A DNA stretch of 64,000 nt from Asticcacaulis sp. ZE23SCel15 (GTDB lineage Bacteria; Pseudomonadota; Alphaproteobacteria; Caulobacterales; Caulobacteraceae), in the NCBI RefSeq assembly GCF_030505395.1, contig NZ_CP130044.1, positions 543,001 through 607,000 of the forward strand. Direction: 5' to 3'. Each line of letters begins with the position of its first letter. Positions within the stretch are counted from its first letter, which is position 1. Below the pieces are notes generated by a model. That model was not told the origin of the DNA and searched no databases. It saw only the letters and a list, made by a program, of their open reading frames with translations. Shown one piece after another: positions 33,846-42,897 of this stretch. The position numbers and the translations under genes were made by a program.

Positions 33846-34405
33846 TAGAACGGCTCGTTTCTAAAAATGACCTGGGTGGTCAGAACCGCATCCCCATTGG
33901 ACAGAGTTGCCATACCGGAGCTAAGGATCGGCGTGATCAGGCTGTAGGAATAATAGGCGCTGACCAGTTGGATACTGCTCGATCCGCCCAGATCGTAGCT
34001 GAAATTGGCCTCTTCGAACTCACCCTCCACGATCGGCGGTGTCAGGTCGACCCCGGTGAAGTTGTCAAAGGTTTCGACATCGATCTGAAGGTCATTCATG
34101 CAGGTGGCCGCGACCCAGCCCATATTGTCGCAGATTTGCTGACGAAAGCTGGTGGCGTCGGAATTTTCACCGGTCAGTATGCCCATACGGATTTCGCGCG
34201 CCGCCGCCTGGGTGGCATTATCCAGCAACACGCTGACGATAATAAACAGCGCCAGTTCCAGACAGCCGAAAATCAGCAGGATCAGCGGCCCGGCGATCAA
34301 GGCAAATTCGACCGCCGCACTGCCTTTGCGGTCGCGCAGTCCCGCGCTCGCCCGTCGCCGCGCCGCTGTCAGCCATGATCTGTAACGCCGCACCGCATTG
34401 AACAT
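33845..34405 (-). CDS. TadE-like pseudopilin
   Basis: 186 residues. GSAAVEFALIAGPLILLIFG, then CLELALFIIVSVLLDNATQA and AAREIRMG, is the typical TadE N-terminus: a basic leader, the Glu+5 motif and one membrane helix, then a periplasmic domain. It overlaps the next TadE/F-like gene at one base and lies four bases after the CpaC-N-domain gene, forming a three-gene minus-strand unit divergent from the pilins. Confidence 0.88.
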   Translation of the reverse strand: MFNAVRRYRSWLTAARRRASAGLRDRKGSAAVEFALIAGPLILLIFGCLELALFIIVSVLLDNATQAAAREIRMGILTGENSDATSFRQQICDNMGWVAATCMNDLQIDVETFDNFTGVDLTPPIVEGEFEEANFSYDLGGSSSIQLVSAYYSYSLITPILSSGMATLSNGDAVLTTQVIFRNEPF

Positions 34406-34408
34406 GAT

Positions 34409-34834
34409 TTAGGGAACCGAGGCCACTTCGGTAGAGGTCACAACGCCCGACGCATCTTCCTGCGTCTGGCAGGTGGCGGCGCAAACGACCGATGATGATT
34501 TCAAGCCCTTATAGACGGTGACGACGCCCTTGGCGTTCGAGGCTTGAGCCACAACGACATCGCCGTCAAAGATCACTCGGCCATACTTATCGGTGATGGT
34601 GACACCTGAGCGCCCAAAGCTGCGGCCGACAATGAATATAGTGCGCGTATCGACCACGGTGACATCGGCGATATCGGGATTACCGACAATGACATTCCCC
34701 GCCGGTGCCGATAAGGCGATGCGGGTGGCATGGTTCTTTTCGATCTGAAGCTTTTGCGCCGCCTGCACCGGAGCCGCCGCCATAAGCGCGCAGACACCAA
34801 GCACAGATAGGGCCGCTTTAAGTTTACGGGTCAT
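34409..34834 (-). CDS. Stand-alone CpaC N-domain pilus protein
   Basis: About 141 residues from ATG 34834 (ATG 34846 possible). A signal peptide of about 25 residues ends at AAPVQA. The mature part (LQIEKNHATRIALSAPAGNV, then VGNPDIADVTVVDTRTIFIV and RSGVTITDKYGRVIFDGD) matches the N-terminal domain of secretin CpaC, encoded at 37542-38978, but there is no secretin core. It is the first gene of the divergent TadE-like unit and may help assemble or gate the secretin (inference). Confidence 0.8.
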   Translation of the reverse strand: MTRKLKAALSVLGVCALMAAAPVQAAQKLQIEKNHATRIALSAPAGNVIVGNPDIADVTVVDTRTIFIVGRSFGRSGVTITDKYGRVIFDGDVVVAQASNAKGVVTVYKGLKSSSVVCAATCQTQEDASGVVTSTEVASVP

Positions 34835-35209
34835 ATAAGAATCCATTCTGGTCTCAAAAAGGCCCCCCTTAAGGCGGGCGCGTGACATCACTATAGTCCG
34901 AACCCCTAAGCGTCCGGTTTAGAAAAAGGGTAAACAAAAAATATTTAAAAATACTAAATGCAATATTAACGCGGAAAATATGATTTAATTCATGCGTAAA
35001 CATGTTTAATCAAAATTAAACTTAACACAAGTTCATAGTAAACACCTGTTAACTATAGAAAATTTTGCAAAAATCTTATTTATTTACTCGTAATTAATCA
35101 CGCTGCGTTAAATTCAATCTCGTGTTCGGGAGACATTGACCCATTTACAGGGGCCCGAAACAAGTAAATGGATCAACAACCCCAAATCTAACCTTTAAGG
35201 AAATTCCTC
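34835..35209. promoter_or_regulatory. AT-rich divergent promoter region of the pilus locus
   Basis: 375 bases without a gene, between the minus-strand pseudopilin unit and the pilin genes. It is strongly AT-rich. TTAA half-sites occur near 34985, 35006, 35016, 35022, 35049, 35094 and 35108, but none of the pairs has the seven-base CtrA spacing. Pilin promoters of Caulobacter are CtrA-controlled, so this remains a plausible but unproven control region. Confidence 0.5.
35141..35171 (+). promoter_or_regulatory. Hairpin in the pilA leader
   Basis: CCATTTAC (35141-35148) and GTAAATGG (35164-35171) can pair around a 15-base loop containing GGGGCCC. It ends 38 bases before the pilin start and lies within the probable untranslated leader. 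A role in mRNA stability or translation is inference. Confidence 0.4.
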
Positions 35210-35401
35210 ATGATCAAGTTTGTAAAGTCTTTCGCCAAGAACGAATCCGGCGCCACGGCCATTGAATATGGTCTGATCGCCGCCCTGATCGCCGTCGCTC
35301 TGATCACCGTGCTGACGTCTTTGGGTGGCAAGCTGGAAGACACCTTCAAGTCGGTTGAAGACGGTCTGCCGACCGCTGCCGCTCCGGCGGCCGCTGGTTA
35401 A
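35210..35401 (+). CDS. pilA: Flp/PilA-type pilin
   Basis: 63 residues, major subunit of Flp pili. A short basic leader (MIKFVKSFAKNESG) is followed by ATAIEYGLIAALIAVALITV, with Glu+5 and Tyr+6 after the processing Gly, and a short tail ending in AAAPAAAG. AAGGAAA supports ATG 35210. It is separated from the second pilin by 117 bases and heads the plus-strand pilus cluster. Confidence 0.94.
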   Translation: MIKFVKSFAKNESGATAIEYGLIAALIAVALITVLTSLGGKLEDTFKSVEDGLPTAAAPAAAG

Positions 35402-35518
35402 GGCTAGCTTGCCCTTAACTTAGACTGAATAGCTTTAGGCCGCAGATACGCAGTTGTCTGCGGCCTTTACTTTATCGGCGTACGCGGCGCGCGACCTTGC
35501 TTTCAACGAGAATCCCTC

Positions 35519-35704
35519 ATGATCAAGACATTCATCCGCGATGAACGCGGCGCCACGGCCATAGAATACGGGTTGATCTGCGCCCTGATATTCCTTGCCA
35601 TCGTTACCGCCATCGGCAGTTACTCCGAGAAAACGGATGGCATGTATAATTATATTGGCGACACAATCGATGAAGCCATCGGCGGCGAAACCGACGCGTC
35701 CTAA
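35519..35704 (+). CDS. Second Flp-type pilin
   Basis: 61 residues. MIKTFIRDERG leader, then ATAIEYGLICALIFLAIVTA. It keeps the Glu/Tyr signature of the Flp family but has a Cys in the hydrophobic helix and an acidic tail (DTIDEAIGGETDAS), unlike the Ala/Pro tail of the first pilin. It may be a minor or alternative subunit. GAGAATCC precedes the ATG. Confidence 0.88.
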   Translation: MIKTFIRDERGATAIEYGLICALIFLAIVTAIGSYSEKTDGMYNYIGDTIDEAIGGETDAS

Positions 35705-35799
35705 GCTTAAGCAATTGTTCAATACCCTGTCTTAGATTTGGGGCCTTAGAATTGCTCTTAGATTTGAGCTGACATAAATTGCCCCAGGTAGATATATCC

Positions 35800-36309
35800 A
35801 TGAACATCGCCGGTATCGTCTTTATGCTTTTATTTCCGGCCTGCCTGATCTGGGCGGCGATAAGCGACCTGCGTACCATGACCATTTCCAACAGCCTGTG
35901 CCTTATTCTGGCCGGCGGTTTTTATCCGGCCGCCCTGTTGCTGGGCCTGAACCCCATACTGATCGGTCTTCATACCCTTCTGGCCTTTGCCGTGCTTTTG
36001 GCCGGCATGGCAATGTTCGCCGCCGGATGGATGGGTGGCGGCGACGCCAAGCTGATGACGGCGGCCAGTCTATGGCTCGGCCTGAGTGCCGCCCTGCCGT
36101 TCGTGTTTTATGTCGCCCTGATGGGCGGGGCCCTGACCGTGATCTTCCTGATCCTGCGCAAACTGTTTAAACGCCATACCGACACCATGTCCGGCTGGCA
36201 GCAGCGCCTGATGACCGATAAGGGCGGCATCCCTTATGGGGTTGCCATTTTCGCGGGCGCCCTGCTCGCTGCCCCCAGCGGTGCGCTGTTTAAGCTGGCG
36301 GGGCTGTAA
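35800..36309 (+). CDS. cpaA: Prepilin peptidase CpaA
   Basis: 169 residues from ATG 35800, integral membrane aspartic peptidase (A24) that cleaves pilin leaders. The catalytic aspartates are in AAISDLRTMTISN and MGGGDAKLM. There are about five membrane helices. It is followed by 318 bases of repeat DNA before cpaB, an unusual break in the operon. Confidence 0.92.
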   Translation: MNIAGIVFMLLFPACLIWAAISDLRTMTISNSLCLILAGGFYPAALLLGLNPILIGLHTLLAFAVLLAGMAMFAAGWMGGGDAKLMTAASLWLGLSAALPFVFYVALMGGALTVIFLILRKLFKRHTDTMSGWQQRLMTDKGGIPYGVAIFAGALLAAPSGALFKLAGL

Positions 36310-36314
36310 TCGAA

Positions 36315-36378
36315 AAGAACTCCCTCTGATGCAGGGGGAGCTTTGGGTTAAGTGGGCTTAACCCAAAGAGGGGGTTAA
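36315..36378. repeat. Repeat family B unit (cpaA-cpaB, first)
   Basis: AAGAACTCCC...GGGGGAG, then the perfect 12-base palindrome CTTTGGGTTAAG / CTTAACCCAAAG (36341-36352, 36357-36368), then AGGGGGTTAA. It is a mirror-ordered version of the unit at 56935-57000. Confidence 0.65.
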
Positions 36379-36393
36379 TCTTCGAGCCGTGGT

Positions 36394-36457
36394 TTACCCC
36401 ACCTTCCGGTCTGATAAATCAGACCTCCCTCCTCCCCTGCAACAGGGGAGGTTCTTA
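36394..36457. repeat. Repeat family B unit (cpaA-cpaB, second)
   Basis: TACCCCACCTTCC, palindrome GGTCTGAT/ATCAGACC (36408-36425), then TCCCTCCTCCCC...GGGGAGGTTCTTA. It is in opposite order to the preceding unit. The remaining 36458-36627 has TTAA pairs at 36524/36534 (six-base spacing) and probably the cpaB promoter, but nothing firm. Confidence 0.65.
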
Positions 36458-36627
36458 AGATACAGCGAAAAAACACCATCAAATTAAGAAATTAACGCAT
36501 CGCCGTCTTTCTTTAGGCAGACGTTAACCACCCTTAAGACATGGTCAACCTGGATTGATTCACATGTGCGCCATAGCTCGGCCCACAGCCCAAGGTCAAA
36601 ACCAAGGGCAAACTAGGGATAGACTTC

Positions 36628-37545
36628 ATGAAGGCATCACGCATCGTCGTGTTCGGGGTGGCTGCGATCGCAGCACTACTGCTGGCCTTTGTCGTGCGCG
36701 GACTGGTCGCCGGTAAGGGCTCGAAAGCCGCCTCCGCTCAGGTAGCGGTCGCTGCCGTGCAGGTGCCAACCGTCAAGGTTCTGGTTGCCGCCCGCGATCT
36801 CAAGCCCGGTGAACGTCTGGCCGAAGCCGACCTGACCTGGATGGAATGGCCCGAAGCCTCACTTGTCCCCGCCTATATCACCGATGGCGAAGTCACCACC
36901 CCTCTGCCGCCCGAAGAAGAAACCAAGGTCGAGGCCAAGGTCAAAACCGCCGCCAAAAAAGCCGGTGATGCCGCTGAAAAAGCAATGGCTCCCACCGCGG
37001 GCATGGAAGCCTATCTGAACGGCGTGGTCCGCGAAGAAATCACCAAGAACGAACCGATCACTGATCGCAAGATCGTCCGCGCCGACGAAGGTGGCTTCAT
37101 GGCCGTCATGCTGGAATCCGGTAAGCGCGCGATGGCCGTGCCAATTTCGGCTGAGAATGCCGCCGCAGGCTTCGTCCTGCCCGGCGACCGGGTCGACATC
37201 ATGGTCAGCCGTGAAATCCCGCGCGCCAATGGCAACGGCAATATGCAGGTGGTTGAGCCGGTCTTACGCAACATCAAGGTTCTGGCCATCGACCAGAACC
37301 TTCAGGCCGCCGCCGATCAGCAAACCGTTATTGGCGCGACCGCCACACTGGAGCTTAGCCCCGAAGATGGTCAGGCTCTGGCCCTGGCTCGCTCGCAGGG
37401 GTCTTTGTCGCTGATGCTGCGCTCCTACGCCGATGCCGGTGGCGCCAGTGGCCGTGTCACCCCCGAAGATACCAGTCAAATGACGTCAAATACAGTGCGT
37501 GTCTTCCGCAACGGACAGGCCTCGGAGGTCACAGTTTCGCGATGA
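36628..37545 (+). CDS. cpaB: Flp pilus assembly protein CpaB
   Basis: 305 residues. One N-terminal membrane helix (IVVFGVAAIAALLLAFVVRG), then an SAF-like domain (VKVLVAARDLKPGERL, then ADLTWMEWPEASLVPAYI). A Lys/Ala/Glu-rich insert at about 95-120 separates it from VREEITKNEPITDRKIV and the conserved KRAMAVPISAENAAAGFVLP, then GDRVDIMVSR. CpaB helps assemble the outer-membrane secretin channel. It overlaps cpaC by four bases (ATGA). Confidence 0.93.
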   Translation: MKASRIVVFGVAAIAALLLAFVVRGLVAGKGSKAASAQVAVAAVQVPTVKVLVAARDLKPGERLAEADLTWMEWPEASLVPAYITDGEVTTPLPPEEETKVEAKVKTAAKKAGDAAEKAMAPTAGMEAYLNGVVREEITKNEPITDRKIVRADEGGFMAVMLESGKRAMAVPISAENAAAGFVLPGDRVDIMVSREIPRANGNGNMQVVEPVLRNIKVLAIDQNLQAAADQQTVIGATATLELSPEDGQALALARSQGSLSLMLRSYADAGGASGRVTPEDTSQMTSNTVRVFRNGQASEVTVSR

Positions 37546-38978
37546 TCAGACTGAAACCTTTCATACTTCCTGCCCTTATGGCCGCCGCAGCCCTCGCCTG
37601 CGCCGGCCATCAAGCGTCTGCGCAATCCACTCAGGGTATGGGCGTCACCACCCAAAGCGGCAATGTCAAAACTCAGGTACTCAACCTGCCCAAGGGTCGC
37701 TCCGCCATAGTCGATCTGCCGGTCGAAGCGCGCGACGTGTTCGTTTCCAACCCCGCCGTGGCTGATGCCGTGCTGAAAACGCCTAAGCGCATTTTCGTGC
37801 TGGGTGTGGCTCCGGGTCAGTCTGACGCCATCTTTTTCGACGGTCTGGGCCGTCAGATCCTCAACCTCAATATCCGTGTCGATGCGCCGACCGATCAGTT
37901 GAGCGACACTATTTCACGCCTGTTCCCGGGCGCTCAGGTCGAAGCCCAAAGCCTGAACGGCAAGATCCTGCTGTCGGGTCTGGTGTCCAACAATGGCGAG
38001 GCCGAGCAGATCCAGCGTCTGGCCGCCTCCTTCGTGACCAAGCCCGAAGACGTCATCAACATGCTGTCCATCCGCGGGCAGGATCAGGTGATGCTTAAGG
38101 TCCGCGTGGCCGAGGTACAGCGCTCGACCATCAAGCAGTTAGGCTTTGACACCAACGCCATTATCGGACGGCTGGGCGGCGATACATTTACCTTCGCCAA
38201 CAGCCCCGGCTACAGCATCAACGGCACCTTATCGGGCGGCGCATCGGGCAACTATGTCCAGAGCGACCCGACCAGCAGTGGCTTGCGCAACGTCGACGCC
38301 ACCATCGAAGCCTTTGAGCGCGTCGGCCTGCTGCGTACCCTGGCAGAGCCCAACCTGACCGCCGTATCGGGCGAAGCCGCCAAGTTTCTGGCCGGTGGTG
38401 AATTCCCTGTGCCTACGGGTCAGGACAATCAGGGCCGCGTGTCGGTTGAATTCAAACCCTTCGGTGTGGGCTTAGGCTTTACGCCGGTCGTGCTGTCCAG
38501 CGGCCGCATTTCGCTTAAACTCTCGACCGAAGTATCGGAACTGTCCGCCAACGGATCGATCTCGATTACCGATACCTTAAGCGTGCCCGCCATCTCGGTG
38601 CGCCGGGTTGAAACCAGCGTGGAAATGGCCTCCGGCTCGTCGCTGATGATCGCCGGCCTGTTGCAATCAGAATATCGTCAGGCGGTCGATGCCCTGCCCG
38701 GCATGACCACTCTGCCGGTTATCGGCACCCTGTTCCGGTCGCGCGACTTCCTGAACCGTGAAACGGAACTGGTGGTCATCGTAACCCCCTATCTGGTGTC
38801 GCCGACCCGCCCTGATGCTCTGCAAACCCCGGCGGATAATCTGCAAATCGCCCACGACCTGTCGAGCACCTTCATCGGCAATATGAACAAGGTCATCAAG
38901 GATCGCGGTGGCTATCCGCAATCGTCATCCCCCTCCGGCGCCCCTTATCAGGCGCCGGTCGGTTATGTGATTGAATAG
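37542..38978 (+). CDS. cpaC: Flp pilus secretin CpaC
   Basis: 478 residues. Signal peptide (about 1-25, ending AGHQASAQ), N-terminal pilus domain (LPKGRSAIVDLPVEARDVFV, then SNPAVADAVLKTPKRIFVLG), a BON-like part, and the secretin core from about 200 to 430 (VRVAEVQRSTIKQLGF, LRTLAEPNLTAVSGEAAKFL, then AGGEFPVP and GLGFTPVVLSSGRISL). It forms the outer-membrane pore for the pilus. Coupled to cpaB. Confidence 0.94.
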   Translation: MIRLKPFILPALMAAAALACAGHQASAQSTQGMGVTTQSGNVKTQVLNLPKGRSAIVDLPVEARDVFVSNPAVADAVLKTPKRIFVLGVAPGQSDAIFFDGLGRQILNLNIRVDAPTDQLSDTISRLFPGAQVEAQSLNGKILLSGLVSNNGEAEQIQRLAASFVTKPEDVINMLSIRGQDQVMLKVRVAEVQRSTIKQLGFDTNAIIGRLGGDTFTFANSPGYSINGTLSGGASGNYVQSDPTSSGLRNVDATIEAFERVGLLRTLAEPNLTAVSGEAAKFLAGGEFPVPTGQDNQGRVSVEFKPFGVGLGFTPVVLSSGRISLKLSTEVSELSANGSISITDTLSVPAISVRRVETSVEMASGSSLMIAGLLQSEYRQAVDALPGMTTLPVIGTLFRSRDFLNRETELVVIVTPYLVSPTRPDALQTPADNLQIAHDLSSTFIGNMNKVIKDRGGYPQSSSPSGAPYQAPVGYVIE

Positions 38979-38987
38979 GAGATCAGG

Positions 38988-39641
38988 ATGAAACACCTAT
39001 TTTTTCCGGCGATTATCCTTGGTGCATTTACGCTGACGGCCTGCGCCAGCGATGGCCAGCCGACCGCCGTGGCGCCGCTTTTGCCAACCTCCCAATACAA
39101 CTTAGAGGCGCAAGCTCGCGAAGACGCACCGGTACATTTGCGCTTTTCTGCGGATCGCCTGTCGACCAATCAGATGACCGCGCTCGATAAACTCAGTGCA
39201 CGGTCGGACAGCACCGACATCATCATCACCACCGGCCCGCGCCCCACTTCGGAAAGCTATGGCCGTCTGGTGTCTGACTATCTTGTGTCCCAAGGGGTCG
39301 ACCCGCGCTCGGTCAGCTATCGCACCGTAGTGGAGCACCCTGCCGATATCGTCTCGCTTACACTGGTCAGCTACCGCGCCCGCAACCTTGACTGCAACCG
39401 TTCGTGGGAGAACCTGTCGCGCACCGCCAGTAACTCCCCGCACAGCAATTTCGGCTGCGCGGTTACGGCCAACATGGCCGCTCAGATTGCCGATCCGCGT
39501 GACATTGCCGCCCCGACCGCCCCGACCCCGTCTGATGCGGGCCGCAAAACGACGATCATCGACAAGTACCGTAAGGGCGAAGTCACCTCATCTGCCGATA
39601 ATGCCGCCGCGACCTCCGCCATTTCCGACGCGGTCAAGTAA
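38988..39641 (+). CDS. cpaD: Pilus assembly lipoprotein CpaD
   Basis: 217 residues. Lipobox LTAC at about residue 19. The conserved core is VHLRFSADRLSTNQM, then ITTGPRPTSESYGRLVSDYL and SVSYRTVVEHPADIVSLTLV, and NFGCAVTANMAAQIADPRD. CpaD is a secretin-associated lipoprotein of the Tad system. The C-terminal 45 residues are low complexity. Nine bases from cpaC. Confidence 0.92.
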   Translation: MKHLFFPAIILGAFTLTACASDGQPTAVAPLLPTSQYNLEAQAREDAPVHLRFSADRLSTNQMTALDKLSARSDSTDIIITTGPRPTSESYGRLVSDYLVSQGVDPRSVSYRTVVEHPADIVSLTLVSYRARNLDCNRSWENLSRTASNSPHSNFGCAVTANMAAQIADPRDIAAPTAPTPSDAGRKTTIIDKYRKGEVTSSADNAAATSAISDAVK

Positions 39642-39653
39642 GGTAAGTCAAAC

Positions 39654-41204
39654 ATGTCTGCGAAACCTAAACCCGACAGCCGCATAAAAGACCCCTTCGA
39701 AGACGATGCCTTTGACGGTGTCGGTGGCGTGCCCGATCCATTTGACAGTTTCGACGAACCCCCTGGCGGACACGGTGGAACCGCGACACATTATGATTTC
39801 GACGAATCCTATGACGGCGATCTTGACCTGATTACACCTGACCGGCCGGTTGAACTGGCACCACAGGCCTTATCCCGTGTTGAAGCCACCGCCCGCGACG
39901 GCATCATTGATCCGTTCGCAGACGAATCCCTGATGCCGCTCAAATCTCAGGCCCCGTCGCCTGCCTACAGCGCCCCATCGCTAAATCCGTTCATGGATGA
40001 TGAGGATTACGACACGGTATCGATCCCCCGCATCGGCATCCACTTCTTCCTCGAATCCGACGACAGCGCTCAGGTCTGTGAAACCGTGGCCGCCGATCGC
40101 CGCATGACCCGCGCTCAATGTATGGTGCGTCAGGGTGGCGTCGCTGAAGCCATCCACGCCTATGGTGATCAGCCGACCCCGTCGTTGATTATCGTCGAAA
40201 GCCATTCACGTGGCCGCGATTTGATGAATGAACTGACCGATCTGGCTCAGGTCTGCGACGCCGGTACTAAGGTCGTTGTCATTGGTGCTCACAACGACAT
40301 CCAACTTTACCGCGAGCTGATGCGTCAGGGTGTCAGCGAATATATGGTGGCACCTGTTCAGCCGCTGCAAGTCATTAAGTCGATCGCCTCCCTGTTCACC
40401 GACCCCGACACCCCGTTTATCGGGCGCGCGATTGCCTTTGTTGGCGCGCGCGGCGGGGCGGGATCATCGTCGCTGGCCCACAATTTTGCCTATAACCTGT
40501 CGGAAAGCCTTCAGGCCAACACGGTCATTGTCGATTACGATCTGCCGTTCGGCACCGCCGGTCTCGATTTCAATCAGGACCCGCTGCAGGGCATGGCCGA
40601 TGCGCTCAATGAGCCCGACCGCCTCGATCCGGTGCTGCTTGACCGCATGCTGACCAAGTGCGGGGAGCGTCTGTCGCTGTTTTCAGCCCCCGCTTCGCTG
40701 GATCAGGACTATACCGCCGGTGAAGACGCCTATGAGGACGTGACGCGTAAAATCCGCTCCTCCGCGCCCTATATCGTCATGGACCTGCCCCATGTCTGGA
40801 CGCCGTGGCTTAAGAAAAACCTGATCACCGCCGATGATGTGGTCATTGTCGCAACGCCGGATCTGGCGTCACTGCGCAATGCCAAAAACATTGTCGACCT
40901 GTTAAAAACCTACCGCCCCAATGACGCAGCCCCTAAGCTGGTGCTCAATCAAACCGACATGCCGGGCCGTCCGGAAATTCCGGTCAAGGACTTCACCGCC
41001 GCGATTGGCCTGACGCCTTCCGCCGTGATTCCCTTCGATGCCAAGCTGTTCGGTCAGGCGTCCAACAACGGTCAGATGATTGCCGAATGTGCCCCGACCT
41101 CAAAAGTGCATGAGGCCATGACCCAGTTAACGGCGACCCTTACCGGACGCCAGGTCGAGGTCAAGGCCCCGAAATCCCTTTTCGCCAAGCTGTTCAGGAA
41201 GTGA
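39654..41204 (+). CDS. cpaE: Pilus localisation ATPase CpaE
   Basis: 516 residues. An acidic disordered N-terminus (about 1-120) precedes an atypical receiver-like domain (about 125-255) and a ParA/MinD-like ATPase. The ATPase has a deviant Walker A, GARGGAGSSSLAHNFAYNL, and VIVDYDLPFGTAGLDFNQD. CpaE places the pilus machine at the pole in Caulobacter. It lies between cpaD and cpaF. Confidence 0.93.
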   Translation: MSAKPKPDSRIKDPFEDDAFDGVGGVPDPFDSFDEPPGGHGGTATHYDFDESYDGDLDLITPDRPVELAPQALSRVEATARDGIIDPFADESLMPLKSQAPSPAYSAPSLNPFMDDEDYDTVSIPRIGIHFFLESDDSAQVCETVAADRRMTRAQCMVRQGGVAEAIHAYGDQPTPSLIIVESHSRGRDLMNELTDLAQVCDAGTKVVVIGAHNDIQLYRELMRQGVSEYMVAPVQPLQVIKSIASLFTDPDTPFIGRAIAFVGARGGAGSSSLAHNFAYNLSESLQANTVIVDYDLPFGTAGLDFNQDPLQGMADALNEPDRLDPVLLDRMLTKCGERLSLFSAPASLDQDYTAGEDAYEDVTRKIRSSAPYIVMDLPHVWTPWLKKNLITADDVVIVATPDLASLRNAKNIVDLLKTYRPNDAAPKLVLNQTDMPGRPEIPVKDFTAAIGLTPSAVIPFDAKLFGQASNNGQMIAECAPTSKVHEAMTQLTATLTGRQVEVKAPKSLFAKLFRK

Positions 41205-41212
41205 GCCTTTAA

Positions 41213-42787
41213 GTGTTCGGAAAGCGTCCCGGCGATCAGGTAAAAAGCGGCTTCGGCAGCAAGCCCGCGCCCTCGGCGGCAGGCGCCCCCGTGGCTGTGG
41301 CCGAGCCCAAGCCTGCGCCGGAACCTGCGGCCACACGCACCCAAGCTTTGGGCGGAAAACCCTCTGCGGAAAAAGCCACAGCCTCCGAAAAGCCTGTTCG
41401 CAAACCAGACGCGGCGCCTGAAAAACGTGAAACCGTCCCCGCGACCGCTAAACTCGCGCAAGGCCTTGATCAACTACATAAGGCGCAGGCGGTCACCGAG
41501 ATCGTGCGTGAGCAGTCCGACTATTATCACGCCACCAAGACCGCTATTTTCAACGCTCTGCTGAATACAATCGACCTGAGCCAACTGGCCCAGTTGGATC
41601 ATAAGGCGGCTGCCGAAGAAATCCGCGATATCGTTGCCGAACTGGTCGCCATCAAAAACGTCTCCATGTCGGTGTCCGAGCAGGACAACCTGATTCAGGA
41701 CATTATCAACGATGTTCTGGGCTACGGGCCGCTGGAGCCGCTGCTGGCGCGTGATGACATCGCCGATATTATGGTCAACGGTGCCCAGCGCGTGTTCATC
41801 GAAGTCGGCGGCAAGGTACAACTGACCAATGTCCGCTTTCGCGACAATCAGCAACTGATGAACATCTGCCAGCGAATTGTCTCTCAGGTCGGCCGCCGGG
41901 TGGATGAATCGTCCCCCATCTGTGACGCCCGCTTGCCGGACGGATCGCGGGTCAACGTCATCGCGCCGCCGCTGGCGCTGGATGGCCCGACGCTGACCAT
42001 TCGTAAGTTCAAAAAAGACAAGCTGACCATGCGCAATCTGGTGGAATTTAAATCCATCAGTCCCGAAGGCGCGCGCGTTTTGGGCGTCATCGGGGCCTCG
42101 CGCTGTAATATCCTCATTTCCGGCGGTACGGGTTCGGGCAAGACAACTTTGCTCAATACCCTGACGGCGTTCATTGACCCGACCGAGCGGGTCGTGACCT
42201 GCGAAGACGCCGCCGAATTGCAACTCCAGCAGCCGCACGTCGTGCGCCTTGAAACCCGGCCACCCAATCTCGAAGGCCAGGGCATGATTACCATGCGCGA
42301 TCTGGTCAAGAACTGCCTGCGGATGCGGCCAGAACGCATCATCGTCGGCGAAGTCCGCGGCCCCGAAGCGTTCGATTTGCTTCAGGCCATGAACACTGGC
42401 CACGATGGGTCTATGGGGACGCTGCACGCCAACTCACCGCGCGAAGCCATCTCGCGTCTGGAATTGATGATCACCATGGGCGGCTACGGCCTGCCTTCGC
42501 GCACCATTCGCGAAATGATCGTCGGCTCAATTGATATCATTGTGCAGGCCGCCCGCCTGCGTGACGGTTCGCGCCGCATCACCCATGTCACCGAAGTTCT
42601 GGGCCTCGAAGGCGATGTCATCATCACTCAGGATCTGTTCGTCTATGAAATCGAAGGCGAGGACAAGGATGGCAAGATCATAGGCCGCCACCGCTCGACC
42701 GGCATCGGCCGCCCGCGCTTTTGGGACCGCGCTCGCTATTACGGCCTTGAGCGCGAACTGGCGGAGGCACTTGATGCTGCCGAGTAA
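41213..42787 (+). CDS. cpaF: Pilus assembly motor ATPase CpaF
   Basis: 524 residues starting at GTG 41213. The N-terminal Pro/Ala-rich part (1-80) is followed by the type II/IV secretion ATPase core: [33 protein letters not shown] (Walker A), the Asp box [16 protein letters not shown] and [16 protein letters not shown] (Walker B). [11 protein letters not shown] is the His box. It energises pilus extension and retraction. Confidence 0.95.
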   Translation: MFGKRPGDQVKSGFGSKPAPSAAGAPVAVAEPKPAPEPAATRTQALGGKPSAEKATASEKPVRKPDAAPEKRETVPATAKLAQGLDQLHKAQAVTEIVREQSDYYHATKTAIFNALLNTIDLSQLAQLDHKAAAEEIRDIVAELVAIKNVSMSVSEQDNLIQDIINDVLGYGPLEPLLARDDIADIMVNGAQRVFIEVGGKVQLTNVRFRDNQQLMNICQRIVSQVGRRVDESSPICDARLPDGSRVNVIAPPLALDGPTLTIRKFKKDKLTMRNLVEFKSISPEGARVLGVIGASRCNILISGGTGSGKTTLLNTLTAFIDPTERVVTCEDAAELQLQQPHVVRLETRPPNLEGQGMITMRDLVKNCLRMRPERIIVGEVRGPEAFDLLQAMNTGHDGSMGTLHANSPREAISRLELMITMGGYGLPSRTIREMIVGSIDIIVQAARLRDGSRRITHVTEVLGLEGDVIITQDLFVYEIEGEDKDGKIIGRHRSTGIGRPRFWDRARYYGLERELAEALDAAE

Positions 42788-42897
42788 AGCCCTCAAACAG
42801 CGAAGCGATAGGGCAAAAAAAATACCCGCGCTCAAGAAGCGAACGGGGCCGTCCCACGGCGTTAGCGCACTTAAAAAAGACGCGGCGGAATAAACCC

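Noticed and set aside
34985-35111. CtrA boxes in the pilA promoter
   Set aside because: Seven TTAA half-sites are present but no pair has the required seven-base spacing; AT-richness alone explains them.
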